Assembly: GCA_001025035.1 (NCBI GenBank)
Contig: LCZK01000008.1
Location: 124,001-188,000 of the forward strand
Reading direction: 5' to 3'
Source of the DNA: Actinobacteria bacterium IMCC26207
GTDB taxonomy: Bacteria; Actinomycetota; Acidimicrobiia; Acidimicrobiales; Microtrichaceae
DNA length: 64,000 bases
This document shows positions 49,156 through 57,259 of the stretch, piece by piece. A program made the position numbers and the translations under genes. The notes below the pieces were generated by a model that saw only the letters and a program-made list of their open reading frames with translations, made no database searches and was not told where the DNA came from. Numbering within the stretch: the first letter of the stretch is position 1; each line of letters begins with the position of its first letter.

Positions 49156-51803
49156 CGCTCAACTCTTTCGGATCTGGTTGTTGAAGTATTCATGCTGAGC
49201 AGTCGCATCATTTCTCTTGCGACCATCGGTCCGGCATTTTGGTTTTGTCCAGTTACTAGGTTGCCGTCCACCACCCAGTGGTTGGCAAACGGATCGCGGA
49301 AGCGGGTTGAAGACTCAAAAAGGGCACCCCTTTTTCGAAGCTCAGTCTCGGGGTGCTGCGGTGTTGATTCAATTCCTAACTCACGCACCTGCTTATCGGT
49401 TACCGCGCTGACGCGCCGACCTTCCACAAGCGGTCGGCCATCCGGGGTACTTGCGTTACACAGTCCGAGCGGTCCGTGACAGACACCACCGAGAACGAGC
49501 CCTGCGGCGGCGGCCTCTGAGACCTTCTCAGCGAGATCTGCAGATTCGCCGAAATCAAAAGCCGCGCCCCACCCGCCCGCTAGAAAGACCAGGTCATACT
49601 CGCTCATATCTAAGGTTCCGATGGGCAGCGAGTCGGCCACCTTGGAACGCAATTCTTGATCTGCCAAAAAGCGATCATCTGCAGCACACCGCAGAACGGG
49701 AACTAGCGACTGAGGATCAACCGGGATGATTCCGCCTAGCGGACTAGCAAGATCCACCTGCATGCCTGCATCAAGAAACGCATAGTAAGGCGCCGTCATC
49801 TCTGAGGAATACACGCCCGTTGCCTTGCCGATATCTAGCGTTGCATGGTTCGTACATACCACTAGCGCCCGCAGACCTTTCAGGTCACCGGTAAAGGGAG
49901 TTGGGTCATCTGGGTGCATGCCAATCTTGTGAATGGCGCTTCGGATCAAGCGTGCTGGAAGCGGCGGCTTCTTCATTTCGGGGCCAGAATTCGGGTGCCG
50001 CTCGGCATACATCCAAGGGTTGTTCCGCTCAGGTACACAGCGAGCCCGTTCCTCATTTAGTCGGGCACAGAGATGTTCCCGAAGGAGTGCTAGATCTGCA
50101 TCGCCCCATCGGTTCAGTGCCTCAATCGGGTCAGCATCAAGGTTGTACAACTCCCACTGATCGGCAAGTGGATCGGTTCGATAGGTAGGCCCGCCGGGAC
50201 CGCTTGCCGAGAGTTGCCTCACCCCGGGAGTCGTCCACGTAGTCGGGTCATCGAAGGAGCGGACCAGTTTCCAAATCTGCCCGGCACCGCCGCTGCACTC
50301 CTGCTCAGTCACCGTCGTCACGATGCCCTCAAAGTTTGCTCCCACATAGGCAGGCACTGAAATTGCGAGCGGGCCACGGGCAGACTCTTCAATCCCAAAC
50401 CTGCGCGCAAAACCCGAGGCGCTGCTGTCTCCTTCGAGCACATTGTCTCGAGTCATGAGATAGACCGCATGTGAAGGCGCTGATCCTGTGCTGGCCGAAT
50501 CTGGGCTGGCCGAATCTGTGCTGGCTGATTCTGGGCTGCTGCTGAGCAACGGCGTCAGATCTCGGCCTGGCAGCGGGTGAACTTCAGTAAAGCTCAGAGC
50601 GAGTTCAGCGGAGATCTTTGCTTGGTCAATTCCCACTACCGCAAGCAAGGTTGGAATCAGGTCCACATGCGAAGTTGGTGTGTCAGAAATTCTGGCTGCA
50701 CTCGTTGCCTCTGCGCCCGTTCGGACGATCGTAAAGGGGACCCGCGTTCCCTCCTCGTACAGATTGAACCACTTCTGATGAAGACCGCCGTGAGCGCCAA
50801 GTAGCTCACCATGATCAGAGCTGCGCACAAGCACAGCGTTCTCGGAACCGCCCTCGGTCACGGCCTTGCGAACACGGTCAATCGGCCCATCACCCTCTGC
50901 GTGAAGGCGGTAATACAGGTCGCGGTACTGCTGTGCGTTACTCCTATAGATCCGTTCCACTGCAGCCGGTGGGCCATACGCCGAGTAGTAGGCCTCGCGA
51001 TACGCAATCTGCGCCGCCGGTTTGGAGTGCAAATCTTCTGCAGCAGTTGGGGCTTCGGGGATATGTGGTGGGTCCATTGGGGACTCGCTCAGTGGCGAGG
51101 ACCGAACCCATGCTGGAAACAAGACAATGTCGTGAGGGTTGACAAAGCTCGCTACCAACAAGAAGGGCCGCAGCGCATCAAGATCTCCTGCCCTACGGCG
51201 CTGATAGCGATTCTCTAGCCAGGCAACCACCCGCTCAGCAATCAGAGGGTCACGAACCAAACCACAATTCGCGTGGTCTGCACCATGTGGTTCGGGGCCA
51301 ACCCAACCAGAGAACCCAAACTTGTCAAGCTGGTCAGCATCTATGTACGCACGCACCGCTGCAGGAAGAATCTCACCCTCTTTGGTGTTCGTGGCTACAG
51401 CTTTGCCTGTAAGAGGATCCATTAGGTCCTCATGGGAGATGTGCCATTTACCGTCGTAGTGAGTGTCGTAGCCGGCGGCGCGGAACCAATGACCCAAGGT
51501 AGGAACCTCGCCCGGTTTCAACCAGCGCATTCTTGAATCACCAGCCAGCTTTGCCAGGCCATCCGTTTGCGTGACTCCATGCACATCTGGGTACTGCCCA
51601 GTAAAAAGCGTCGGCCTGCTCGGCACGCATGCCAGCGAACCGGTGTAGTGGCGATCAAAGCTCACTCCATTGTCATCAAACCATTCGCGGCCAGTGAGTG
51701 TGTTTCGCCGCCACTGCTTGACTTGCCCTGTCTCGTATGGAGGGATTGCGCGTTCCTCATCGGTCAGAATGATCACAACATCGGGTGTGTTCGCAGGGCT
51801 CAT
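49152..51803 (-). CDS. type I sulfatase fused to a DJ-1/PfpI (Hsp31-like) domain
   Basis: An 883-residue fusion. Residues 1 to about 630 form an arylsulfatase: VVIILTDEERA with metal Asp, and SLACVPSRPTLFTGQ, whose Cys59 should be converted to formylglycine, then YDGKWHISHED and SSDHGELLGAHGGLHQKWFNLYEEGTRVPF. A Ser/Ala/Asp linker with 15-bp repeats lies near residue 425. Residues about 639-880 are a DJ-1/PfpI domain of Hsp31 type, with Cys775 in GGVCHGPLG and Glu668 in GVYSSEMTAPY, so the Cys-His-Glu site is intact. The start 51803 overlaps the SRPBCC stop by 4 bp; the longer frame to 51989 is antisense to that gene. No signal peptide, so it acts in the cytoplasm on an imported sulfate ester. 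The nearby FGE should activate it. Confidence 0.9.
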   Translation of the reverse strand: MSPANTPDVVIILTDEERAIPPYETGQVKQWRRNTLTGREWFDDNGVSFDRHYTGSLACVPSRPTLFTGQYPDVHGVTQTDGLAKLAGDSRMRWLKPGEVPTLGHWFRAAGYDTHYDGKWHISHEDLMDPLTGKAVATNTKEGEILPAAVRAYIDADQLDKFGFSGWVGPEPHGADHANCGLVRDPLIAERVVAWLENRYQRRRAGDLDALRPFLLVASFVNPHDIVLFPAWVRSSPLSESPMDPPHIPEAPTAAEDLHSKPAAQIAYREAYYSAYGPPAAVERIYRSNAQQYRDLYYRLHAEGDGPIDRVRKAVTEGGSENAVLVRSSDHGELLGAHGGLHQKWFNLYEEGTRVPFTIVRTGAEATSAARISDTPTSHVDLIPTLLAVVGIDQAKISAELALSFTEVHPLPGRDLTPLLSSSPESASTDSASPDSASTGSAPSHAVYLMTRDNVLEGDSSASGFARRFGIEESARGPLAISVPAYVGANFEGIVTTVTEQECSGGAGQIWKLVRSFDDPTTWTTPGVRQLSASGPGGPTYRTDPLADQWELYNLDADPIEALNRWGDADLALLREHLCARLNEERARCVPERNNPWMYAERHPNSGPEMKKPPLPARLIRSAIHKIGMHPDDPTPFTGDLKGLRALVVCTNHATLDIGKATGVYSSEMTAPYYAFLDAGMQVDLASPLGGIIPVDPQSLVPVLRCAADDRFLADQELRSKVADSLPIGTLDMSEYDLVFLAGGWGAAFDFGESADLAEKVSEAAAAGLVLGGVCHGPLGLCNASTPDGRPLVEGRRVSAVTDKQVRELGIESTPQHPETELRKRGALFESSTRFRDPFANHWVVDGNLVTGQNQNAGPMVAREMMRLLSMNTSTTRSERVER
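50486..50545. repeat. 15-bp tandem repeats in the sulfatase linker
   Basis: Four 15-bp units from 50486, 50501, 50516 and 50531 (CTGTGCTGGCCGAAT-like), the last diverged, encode a Ser/Ala/Asp-rich surface loop. Confidence 0.7.
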
Positions 51804-52258
51804 GATTTGGGAGTTCCTTTCGCTGTGCTCATGACAATGGCATCTAGGCCGACGAGCATTCGTTGGGAGGCCCGACCCAAGATCAGACCCAGAATTCGGG
51901 CCGCAATCTTGCCCCGAGGAGACGGTCCGGGGTCGATTGAGGTGGTGAGCGACACCCCTGTTGCTCCCCCTACGCTTTCGAGTCGCCAATGATTGGAAAC
52001 CGATTTCACCAGTGGCGGCAACCCTTGAATTGAGTATTCAAGTTCCTGTTCAGGTTCCCAGACTGTGACTGTCTCGATCAGCGCTAGGCGGCCGGCCTGA
52101 ATGCGCCGTGCTGCACCAATACCAGAGGCTTCTGAAGTGATAAGGGCCGAGTGATCAACACCCTTGGCCCAGGTACTAATTGAATCGAATTGCGCAAGCT
52201 GCTCCCAGACCTGCGCAGGAGGAGCAGCAATCTGGCAGGTCTTGATGATCTCTGTCAT
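51800..52258 (-). CDS. SRPBCC (polyketide-cyclase-like) protein 1
   Basis: A 152-residue START/Bet v 1-type domain: KTCQIAAPPAQVWEQLAQFDSISTWAKGVDHS at the N-terminus, a central beta-sheet and a long C-terminal helix (KIAARILGLILGRASQRMLVGLDAIV). The fold binds hydrophobic ligands in a central cavity. It is coupled to the sulfatase-DJ-1 gene (ATGA). Ligand carrier or hydroxylated-intermediate cyclase or dehydratase are both possible. Confidence 0.85.
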   Translation of the reverse strand: MTEIIKTCQIAAPPAQVWEQLAQFDSISTWAKGVDHSALITSEASGIGAARRIQAGRLALIETVTVWEPEQELEYSIQGLPPLVKSVSNHWRLESVGGATGVSLTTSIDPGPSPRGKIAARILGLILGRASQRMLVGLDAIVMSTAKGTPKS

Positions 52259-52346
52259 GGTGCCGTTCTAATCATGTATCACTGCAAGTGCAAACAGCGC
52301 TGGGCTGACGCACTTGAATCGGGTGACCTGCCGGGGCGTCATGCGA

Positions 52347-53555
52347 TCAGGTTCGAGGCTGGTACGAAATCTGCATCTCCTTGATTCCGTTGATCAGATT
52401 GGAGTGCAACCTGCGGGGCGGTGCCTGCAGTTCTATGTCTCCCCATGATGCAATGAGTTCCTCGAAGAGCACGCGAAGCTGCAAGCGTGCCAGATTGGCA
52501 CCCAAGCAGAAATGCTCCCCCACCCCAAAGGAAAGCTGTCGATTCGGGCTGCGGGTGATATCGAAGCGGTGCCGGTCTGGAAACACCGCCGGATCGCGGT
52601 TTGCACCCGCATAGAACATGATCACCTTGTCGCCCTGAGCGATCTGCTGGCCGCCGACCTTCACATCACAGGTCGCAGTTCGACGGAAGTGGTGGATCGG
52701 TGGTTGCCACCGCAGGATTTCTTCCACCGCACCCGGAATGAGCGACGGGTCTTTGCGCAGAAGTTCAAATTGTTCTGGGTGCTCGAGCAGAGCAAGCAGC
52801 CCGTGCGAGGTGGCAGTTCGAGTGGTCTCGTTCCCCGCCACGATCAGGAAGACAAAGAACAGAGTGAACTCCAGATCATCAAGATGGCGACCGTTCACCT
52901 CGGCAGAGAGCAGGTCCCCAGTGAGATTGTCCTCTGGGTTCAACCGTGCACGCTGTGCCATCTCGGAGGCGTAGGCAAAGATTTCTGTAACGGCTTCCAT
53001 GGCTGTCTCTGGGGTTGGTGCAACCTCTGGGTCTTGGTCATCGATGAGCGAGTGGCTCAACTCGTACAGTCGGTGACGATCAGCAACCGGCACCCCGACA
53101 AGCTCGCTAATCGACCACATGGGAATGATGGCGGCAACGTCGGCCACGAAGTCACAGGAGTCTTGCTGCGCAAGCTGTGAGAACACAGCGCGAGTCTCGG
53201 CACGCATTGTGGGTTCGATCGTACTAATTCGCTTCGGAGTGAACGCTCGAGACACCACATCACGAAAGTTGCGATGCTCAGGGGGGTCCATCCCGATGAT
53301 GACCATTCGAAGCTGATCAAGCTCATCCGGTGACGGGTCCAGTCGAAGAGGGCCACCTACCCAACTCGAGAAGTTGCTCGGGTCAATCGACACAGCCCGG
53401 ACATCCTCGTGTCGGGTGATTGCCCAGAACCCAGGGCCGTCTGATTCCTCCTGAAAGTAGAGTCCCTCAGTGTTGCGGACCTCGTCGAGCCAAGTATGTG
53501 GCGTAGCGGCCTCCCAAACAGAGGCGTCCGTTAGGTCAATAGGGGTTGAACTCAT
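52347..53555 (-). CDS. cytochrome P450 1 (CYP125/142-like actinobacterial type)
   Basis: A 402-residue soluble class I P450. The I-helix oxygen-activation motif is AGNETTR, the K-helix ExxR is EEILRW, and the haem loop FGVGEHFCLGANLAR places Cys350 as the axial ligand. The C-terminal LHSNLINGIKEMQISY resembles the ending of the mycobacterial CYP125/124/142 group that oxidises sterol side chains, but this is a hint only. No ferredoxin or reductase gene is nearby. It follows an SRPBCC gene with a 1-bp gap and precedes a second one by 88 bp. A hydroxylation of a hydrophobic substrate would fit the sulfatase operon. Confidence 0.92.
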   Translation of the reverse strand: MSSTPIDLTDASVWEAATPHTWLDEVRNTEGLYFQEESDGPGFWAITRHEDVRAVSIDPSNFSSWVGGPLRLDPSPDELDQLRMVIIGMDPPEHRNFRDVVSRAFTPKRISTIEPTMRAETRAVFSQLAQQDSCDFVADVAAIIPMWSISELVGVPVADRHRLYELSHSLIDDQDPEVAPTPETAMEAVTEIFAYASEMAQRARLNPEDNLTGDLLSAEVNGRHLDDLEFTLFFVFLIVAGNETTRTATSHGLLALLEHPEQFELLRKDPSLIPGAVEEILRWQPPIHHFRRTATCDVKVGGQQIAQGDKVIMFYAGANRDPAVFPDRHRFDITRSPNRQLSFGVGEHFCLGANLARLQLRVLFEELIASWGDIELQAPPRRLHSNLINGIKEMQISYQPRT

Positions 53556-53556
53556 C

Positions 53557-54111
53557 TCAGGCCTCTTCTAGTGCGGGGTCAGACTCCACGTACTTGCGGA
53601 ACTTACGCAGCATGTGGGCATTCATGGGCCGCATCGCAAGTTGAATCAGTGGAGTCATGCGCTTTGAGCCGCCGCTAAAAGTCATGGCCATGGTCCACTC
53701 CACTCGGGATCGGCCATTGCCAAGATCAGTCACGATGTAGTCCTCAGCAAATGCCTCTGGCCCACCCTTGATGGTCTGATTGAAGCGAAACGCCATGCGC
53801 GAGCCTGGCTCCCATGCAATAAATTCCTCCCAGCCAGTCATTCCGCCGCGCATGTGCACTGTGCGGGTAGAGCCAACTTGCAACGGGAACGGCGAGGTCC
53901 ACTCGACCCCCGTGATCGGCATCGCCCAGCGGGTCCACGACACTGCGTCAAGGAAGATCTCAAAGATCCTGTCTGGCGAAGCTGCAATCTCTTGAGATGC
54001 AACCACCTTGCAGGGGGCTGTCTGGAAATACTCGAGGCCCACACGCTCGCACTCAAGTCTGTCGGCTTCCAGTTTGGGTTCGGATTCCTGATGATCCTGC
54101 TGCTTGGCCAT
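53557..54111 (-). CDS. SRPBCC protein 2, first gene of the sulfatase-P450 operon
   Basis: About 184 residues from ATG 54111 (AGGGGAG directly upstream; the frame is open to 54126). A 35-residue charged N-terminus precedes an SRPBCC domain: APCKVVASQEIAASPDRIFEIFLDAVSWTRWAMPITGVEWTSP, then GGMTGWEEFIAWEPGSRMAFRF and a C-terminal helix region. It is only distantly similar to SRPBCC 1. Its stop is one base from the P450 start codon. Two different hydrophobic-ligand domains in one operon suggest that carriers shuttle intermediates. The 294 bp upstream contains the operon promoter and the DUF1330 fragment on the other strand. Confidence 0.85.
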   Translation of the reverse strand: MAKQQDHQESEPKLEADRLECERVGLEYFQTAPCKVVASQEIAASPDRIFEIFLDAVSWTRWAMPITGVEWTSPFPLQVGSTRTVHMRGGMTGWEEFIAWEPGSRMAFRFNQTIKGGPEAFAEDYIVTDLGNGRSRVEWTMAMTFSGGSKRMTPLIQLAMRPMNAHMLRKFRKYVESDPALEEA

Positions 54112-54405
54112 TTCTCCCCTTTGCACGAACTTTCACTCTCGAGAGATGACCCGCAGAAAGTGGGCCAAGGCTAGGCGAAGCCGCACTCCTCGCACCGAAG
54201 TAACTGCCACATCGGACAGCACTGTGGTGCGGAGCTGCTCAATCAGGGTTTCGAAGTGGTCGGAACTGTCCGCGCTCTGTCGAAGGCTGATACCGCTAGG
54301 TCTTCGATCCCATCGGTAGCGCCCGAGCCTCGGAAAGAAGGCCGCCTACGACAATCAGGTCACCTTCGACGTGCTTGACTGGCAGCCGATACCGATGGAA
54401 TCGAG

Positions 54406-54597
54406 ATGATCGCTGGCTCGCCCATGCCAACCATCAAAGAAGCTTCGTTCAGCCTGAACTGGGCAGCGGTCCTTCGCTTCCCGAGTATGGAAGTCGCCGA
54501 GGCTTGGTACCACTCGGCGGAATACCAGCCCTACCTGGACCTTCGCATCAACGAACTCACGGACTACGGAACCATGATTTTCCTCGAAGGTAGTTGA
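54406..54597 (+). pseudogene. DUF1330 C-terminal fragment
   Basis: Sixty-three codons. AVLRFPSMEVAEAWYHSAEYQPYLDLRINE matches the C-terminal half of DUF1330 proteins (FPS-x-E-x-A-x-A-W-Y-x-S-x-E-Y), but the N-terminal strand and helix are missing, and an in-frame TGA lies 33 bp upstream of the ATG. It is most simply a 5'-truncated remnant, at the boundary between the core region and the GC-rich accessory stretch; a tiny functional gene cannot be excluded. Confidence 0.6.
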
Positions 54598-54685
54598 TCC
54601 GCTCATCGCTGGACCGTCTCCGCCGTGCAAATGGCCCCCTCGCCGTGCGAGTAGTTCGCGACTAAATCGCGACTATTTCCACCAC

Positions 54686-54729
54686 GGCAGCACTGCGGCA
54701 GCACTGCGGCAGCACTGCGGCAGCACTGC
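54686..54729. repeat. four perfect 11-bp tandem repeats
   Basis: GGCAGCACTGC is repeated four times without change (54686, 54697, 54708, 54719), in the noncoding 280 bp between the DUF1330 fragment and pnuC. It lies just after two spaced copies of TCGCGACTA (54657-54685). Confidence 0.85.
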
Positions 54730-54844
54730 CAATAAGGAAGCGTTGCTTCTGATCTAGCGCTTGAGCGCACGGATCGCCGCCTTCTTCCTCCTGCCTTCGG
54801 TGACCGGTACGGCGGAAAGACGATTGCCGTCTCGCTTAGAGCGT

Positions 54845-54865
54845 TTAGGGTAAGTGCGACTCTAA
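54845..54865. promoter_or_regulatory. imperfect palindrome upstream of pnuC, candidate NAD-regulator operator
   Basis: TTAGGGT and ACTCTAA (6 of 7 complementary) frame a 7-bp spacer, 12 bp before the pnuC start. The remnant of an NrtR-type regulator downstream makes a regulator site here plausible, but no consensus is recalled to confirm it. Confidence 0.35.
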
Positions 54866-54877
54866 TAGGCGGAGCTC

Positions 54878-55528
54878 ATGCAGAATCTCGTTGGCTGGCT
54901 GAACTTGACTGCGGTGCAACTCTGGGGCGTCGACGTGTCCTGGGCCGAAGTGCTAGGCGATGTCACGGGGTTGGCATCAGTCTGGTGGGCCGCACGAGAG
55001 CGTATCTGGACGTGGCCCGTGGGCATAGTTAACTCGGCGTTGTTCCTGGTGCTGTTCGTCGACGCGAAGTTGTATGCCAACGGCTTCCTCCAGGTGGTGT
55101 TCATCGTGCTCGGGTTCTACGGGTGGTGGACGTGGGTCGGTCGCCACGGACCCCAGCACACGTTGACTGTCATCCGTCGGACGCACAGACGAGAGTGGAT
55201 CGGTCTGATTGCTGTGGGGATGCCAGCGTTGGCCGCATGGACGGCATGGTTGATGTTCCGAACCGATTCGCCGGCACCGTTCTGGGACTCGCTCACGCTC
55301 GTGCTCAGTGTTCTGGCCATCTACGCCCAGGCGAAGAAGCTGCTTGAGTCGTGGTGGATCTGGATCACAGTCGACCTCATCAGCGTGCCCCTCTACCTGA
55401 GCCGAGGTCTGTACCCTACGGCCGGGCTATACGTCGTCTTCGGCGGGCTCTGCATCATGGGGCTCCGTGACTGGACCGCGACGATGAGGTCAGATCAAGC
55501 GGACGACGTGGTTGGAGCCACGGCATGA
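54878..55528 (+). CDS. pnuC: nicotinamide riboside transporter PnuC
   Basis: A 216-residue membrane protein with about seven or eight transmembrane segments. The PnuC motifs WPVGIVNSALFLVLFVDAKLYANGFLQ, GFYGWWTW and WWIWITVDLISVPLYLSRGLYPTAGLY are intact. PnuC proteins facilitate entry of nicotinamide riboside, which the partner NadR phosphorylates and traps. ATG 54878 has GGAG 3 nt upstream. Its stop overlaps the nadR start by 4 bp. The G+C content of this and the next two genes is visibly higher than that of the surrounding core genes, and they sit next to a tRNA-associated island, so transfer is likely. Confidence 0.93.
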   Translation: MQNLVGWLNLTAVQLWGVDVSWAEVLGDVTGLASVWWAARERIWTWPVGIVNSALFLVLFVDAKLYANGFLQVVFIVLGFYGWWTWVGRHGPQHTLTVIRRTHRREWIGLIAVGMPALAAWTAWLMFRTDSPAPFWDSLTLVLSVLAIYAQAKKLLESWWIWITVDLISVPLYLSRGLYPTAGLYVVFGGLCIMGLRDWTATMRSDQADDVVGATA

Positions 55529-56625
55529 TCGTCACCGGCCACGCCCTGATCATCGGGAAGTTCCACCCACCGCACAACGGCCATGAATTCCTCGTCCGAA
55601 CCGCAGCATCGGCATCCGAGCAGGTGAGCGTTCTCGTCCTCGCTCACCCTGACGAGACGATCCCACTCACCGATCGGGTGGCGTGGATGCGTGAGATGCT
55701 GACGGACCTTTCCAACGTCACAGTTGTCGGAGGCATCGATCCGCATCCGATCGACTACGAGAATCCGGCAGTGTGGGACCAACATGAGAGGGAGTTCCGC
55801 GCCACGCTAGCCACGGTGACCAACCGTCCGGTCACAGCGGTGTTCACCTCGGAGTCATACGGCAAGGAACTGGCAGGGCGGTTTGAGGCGCGCCACGTGT
55901 CAGTCGACCCGGGCCGGTTGCTGGTACCCATCAGTTCCACGGCCGTGCGCAACGATCCGGTCGGGACCTGGGAACAACTGCCCCGCCCGGTTCAGGCTGG
56001 GCTCTGCCAGCGAGTGGTCGTGTTGGGGGCCGAATCGACCGGGACCACGACGATTTCAAGAATGTTGACGGAGTCGCTCCGGGCTCGCGGGGGCGCGCAT
56101 GGTCTCACCCGATGGGTCCCCGAGGTTGGCCGGATGGTGAGCGTCACCAAGCTGGCCGGCGCCCGGGCGCAGGCTGCTCTGCGCGACGAGCCGGCACCGA
56201 CGATGGAAGACTTGGCCTGGCCGAGCGCCGAGTTCGAGGCGATTGCGGCCGAGCAGAACCGCATCGAGGACCAGCTCGGCCGGGAAGGGGGACCGATCCT
56301 TGTGTGCGACACCGATGCGTTCGCAACCGGCATCTGGCATGAACGTTACGTGGGCCGACGGTCTGCTGAGGTCGAGGCGCTCGCCCGACGCCATCCCCTC
56401 TACCTCCTCACCCACCACGACGGTGTTCCCTTCCAGCAGGACGGCCTTCGCGACGGAGAGCACATCCGCACCTGGATGACCGAACGCTTCGAGGACGAGC
56501 TCATCGACTCGGGTCGCCACTTCATCACTCTCACCGGCTCGATCAGCGAGCGGCTCGATCAAGGGCTGAATGCGATCAACCAACTCATCGCCAACGGTTG
56601 GGAGATCTCGGGGCCCGGGGCATGA
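55525..56625 (+). CDS. nadR: NadR-type bifunctional NMN adenylyltransferase / nicotinamide riboside kinase
   Basis: A 366-residue protein without the N-terminal repressor domain of enteric NadR. Residues 1-150 form the NMNAT half: ALIIGKFHPPHNGHEFLV (HxGH class) and ISSTAVRND. Residues 160-360 form the kinase half, with P-loop-like GAESTGTTT (168-176), where the Lys of GxxxxGK is Thr, then WVPEVGRMV and CDTDAFATGIWHE. It should turn nicotinamide riboside from PnuC into NMN and NAD. The missing P-loop Lys may lower kinase activity or be a lineage feature; it is not a frameshift, since the frame reads cleanly. It is translationally coupled to pnuC. Confidence 0.9.
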   Translation: MIVTGHALIIGKFHPPHNGHEFLVRTAASASEQVSVLVLAHPDETIPLTDRVAWMREMLTDLSNVTVVGGIDPHPIDYENPAVWDQHEREFRATLATVTNRPVTAVFTSESYGKELAGRFEARHVSVDPGRLLVPISSTAVRNDPVGTWEQLPRPVQAGLCQRVVVLGAESTGTTTISRMLTESLRARGGAHGLTRWVPEVGRMVSVTKLAGARAQAALRDEPAPTMEDLAWPSAEFEAIAAEQNRIEDQLGREGGPILVCDTDAFATGIWHERYVGRRSAEVEALARRHPLYLLTHHDGVPFQQDGLRDGEHIRTWMTERFEDELIDSGRHFITLTGSISERLDQGLNAINQLIANGWEISGPGA

Positions 56626-56639
56626 CGCCAGGGTCGTAG

Positions 56640-57035
56640 CCGATACTCACCACCAATGTCGCAGTTGCCGTCGATCTCGTCATCCTCACCATCCGCGAGG
56701 ACCAGCTGAACATCTTGCTGGTGAAGCGTTCTCTGGCTCCGTTCCGTAATCGTTGGGCGCTGCCCGGTGGCTTCGTGCTCCACGGCGAGGCGATTGGCGA
56801 CGCCGCCGAACGTGAGTTCTTCGAGGAGACCGGATTGCGCCGCCCGACCCTGGCCTTCAACCACGACCAAATCCTGAACGACGGCCTCGATCGCGCCCGG
56901 GCCAAGCTCGAGTACACGACACTGACCACGTCCTTCCTGCCGCCGAAATTCACGATCGCAGATCTGAGATCGGTCTACGAAACGATCTGGAATGTGCCAC
57001 TCGACCCAGCCAACTTCCGGCGCAAGGTCCGTTAG
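56640..57035 (+). pseudogene. internally deleted NrtR-type (NUDIX-wHTH) NAD regulator
   Basis: Reads VAVDLVILTIREDQLNILLVKR, then FRNRWALPGGFVLHGEAIGDAAEREFFEETGL, i.e. a NUDIX start and box, and then jumps directly to LAFNHDQILNDGLDRARAKLEYTTLTTSFLPPKFT and LRSVYETIWNVPLDPANFRRKVR, the winged-helix of NrtR regulators. About 70 residues of the NUDIX core are missing, the usual C-terminal end is absent, and no ATG or GTG start follows the in-frame TAG at 56637. NrtR represses NAD salvage genes, so this is the decayed cognate regulator of pnuC-nadR. Confidence 0.75.
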
Positions 57036-57204
57036 TCCAACCAATTCGTCCGACCCGCAACAGGCACGCCCGGCCGTGACCGTCGCGGCCGGTCTGCCAG
57101 CCTCTACCGACATGGCAACGCCACCCTCCTCCAGCGCCCATTGTTCCGGCCACCATCGGCGACGTGATCTGTCTGATCGCGAGAGTAAACGTCCGCCGTA
57201 GCGG

Positions 57205-57244
57205 TGAAACGTTGAAACGTTGAAACGTTGAAACGTTGAAACGT
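57205..57244. repeat. five exact 8-bp tandem repeats beside the att remnant
   Basis: TGAAACGT occurs five times in a row (57205 to 57244), ending 15 bp before the tRNA-derived direct repeat. Each junction creates the palindrome AACGTT. It is not part of a gene; the position suggests a role in recombination or a leftover of it. Confidence 0.85.
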
Positions 57245-57259
57245 TGCAATCACCGGGTA

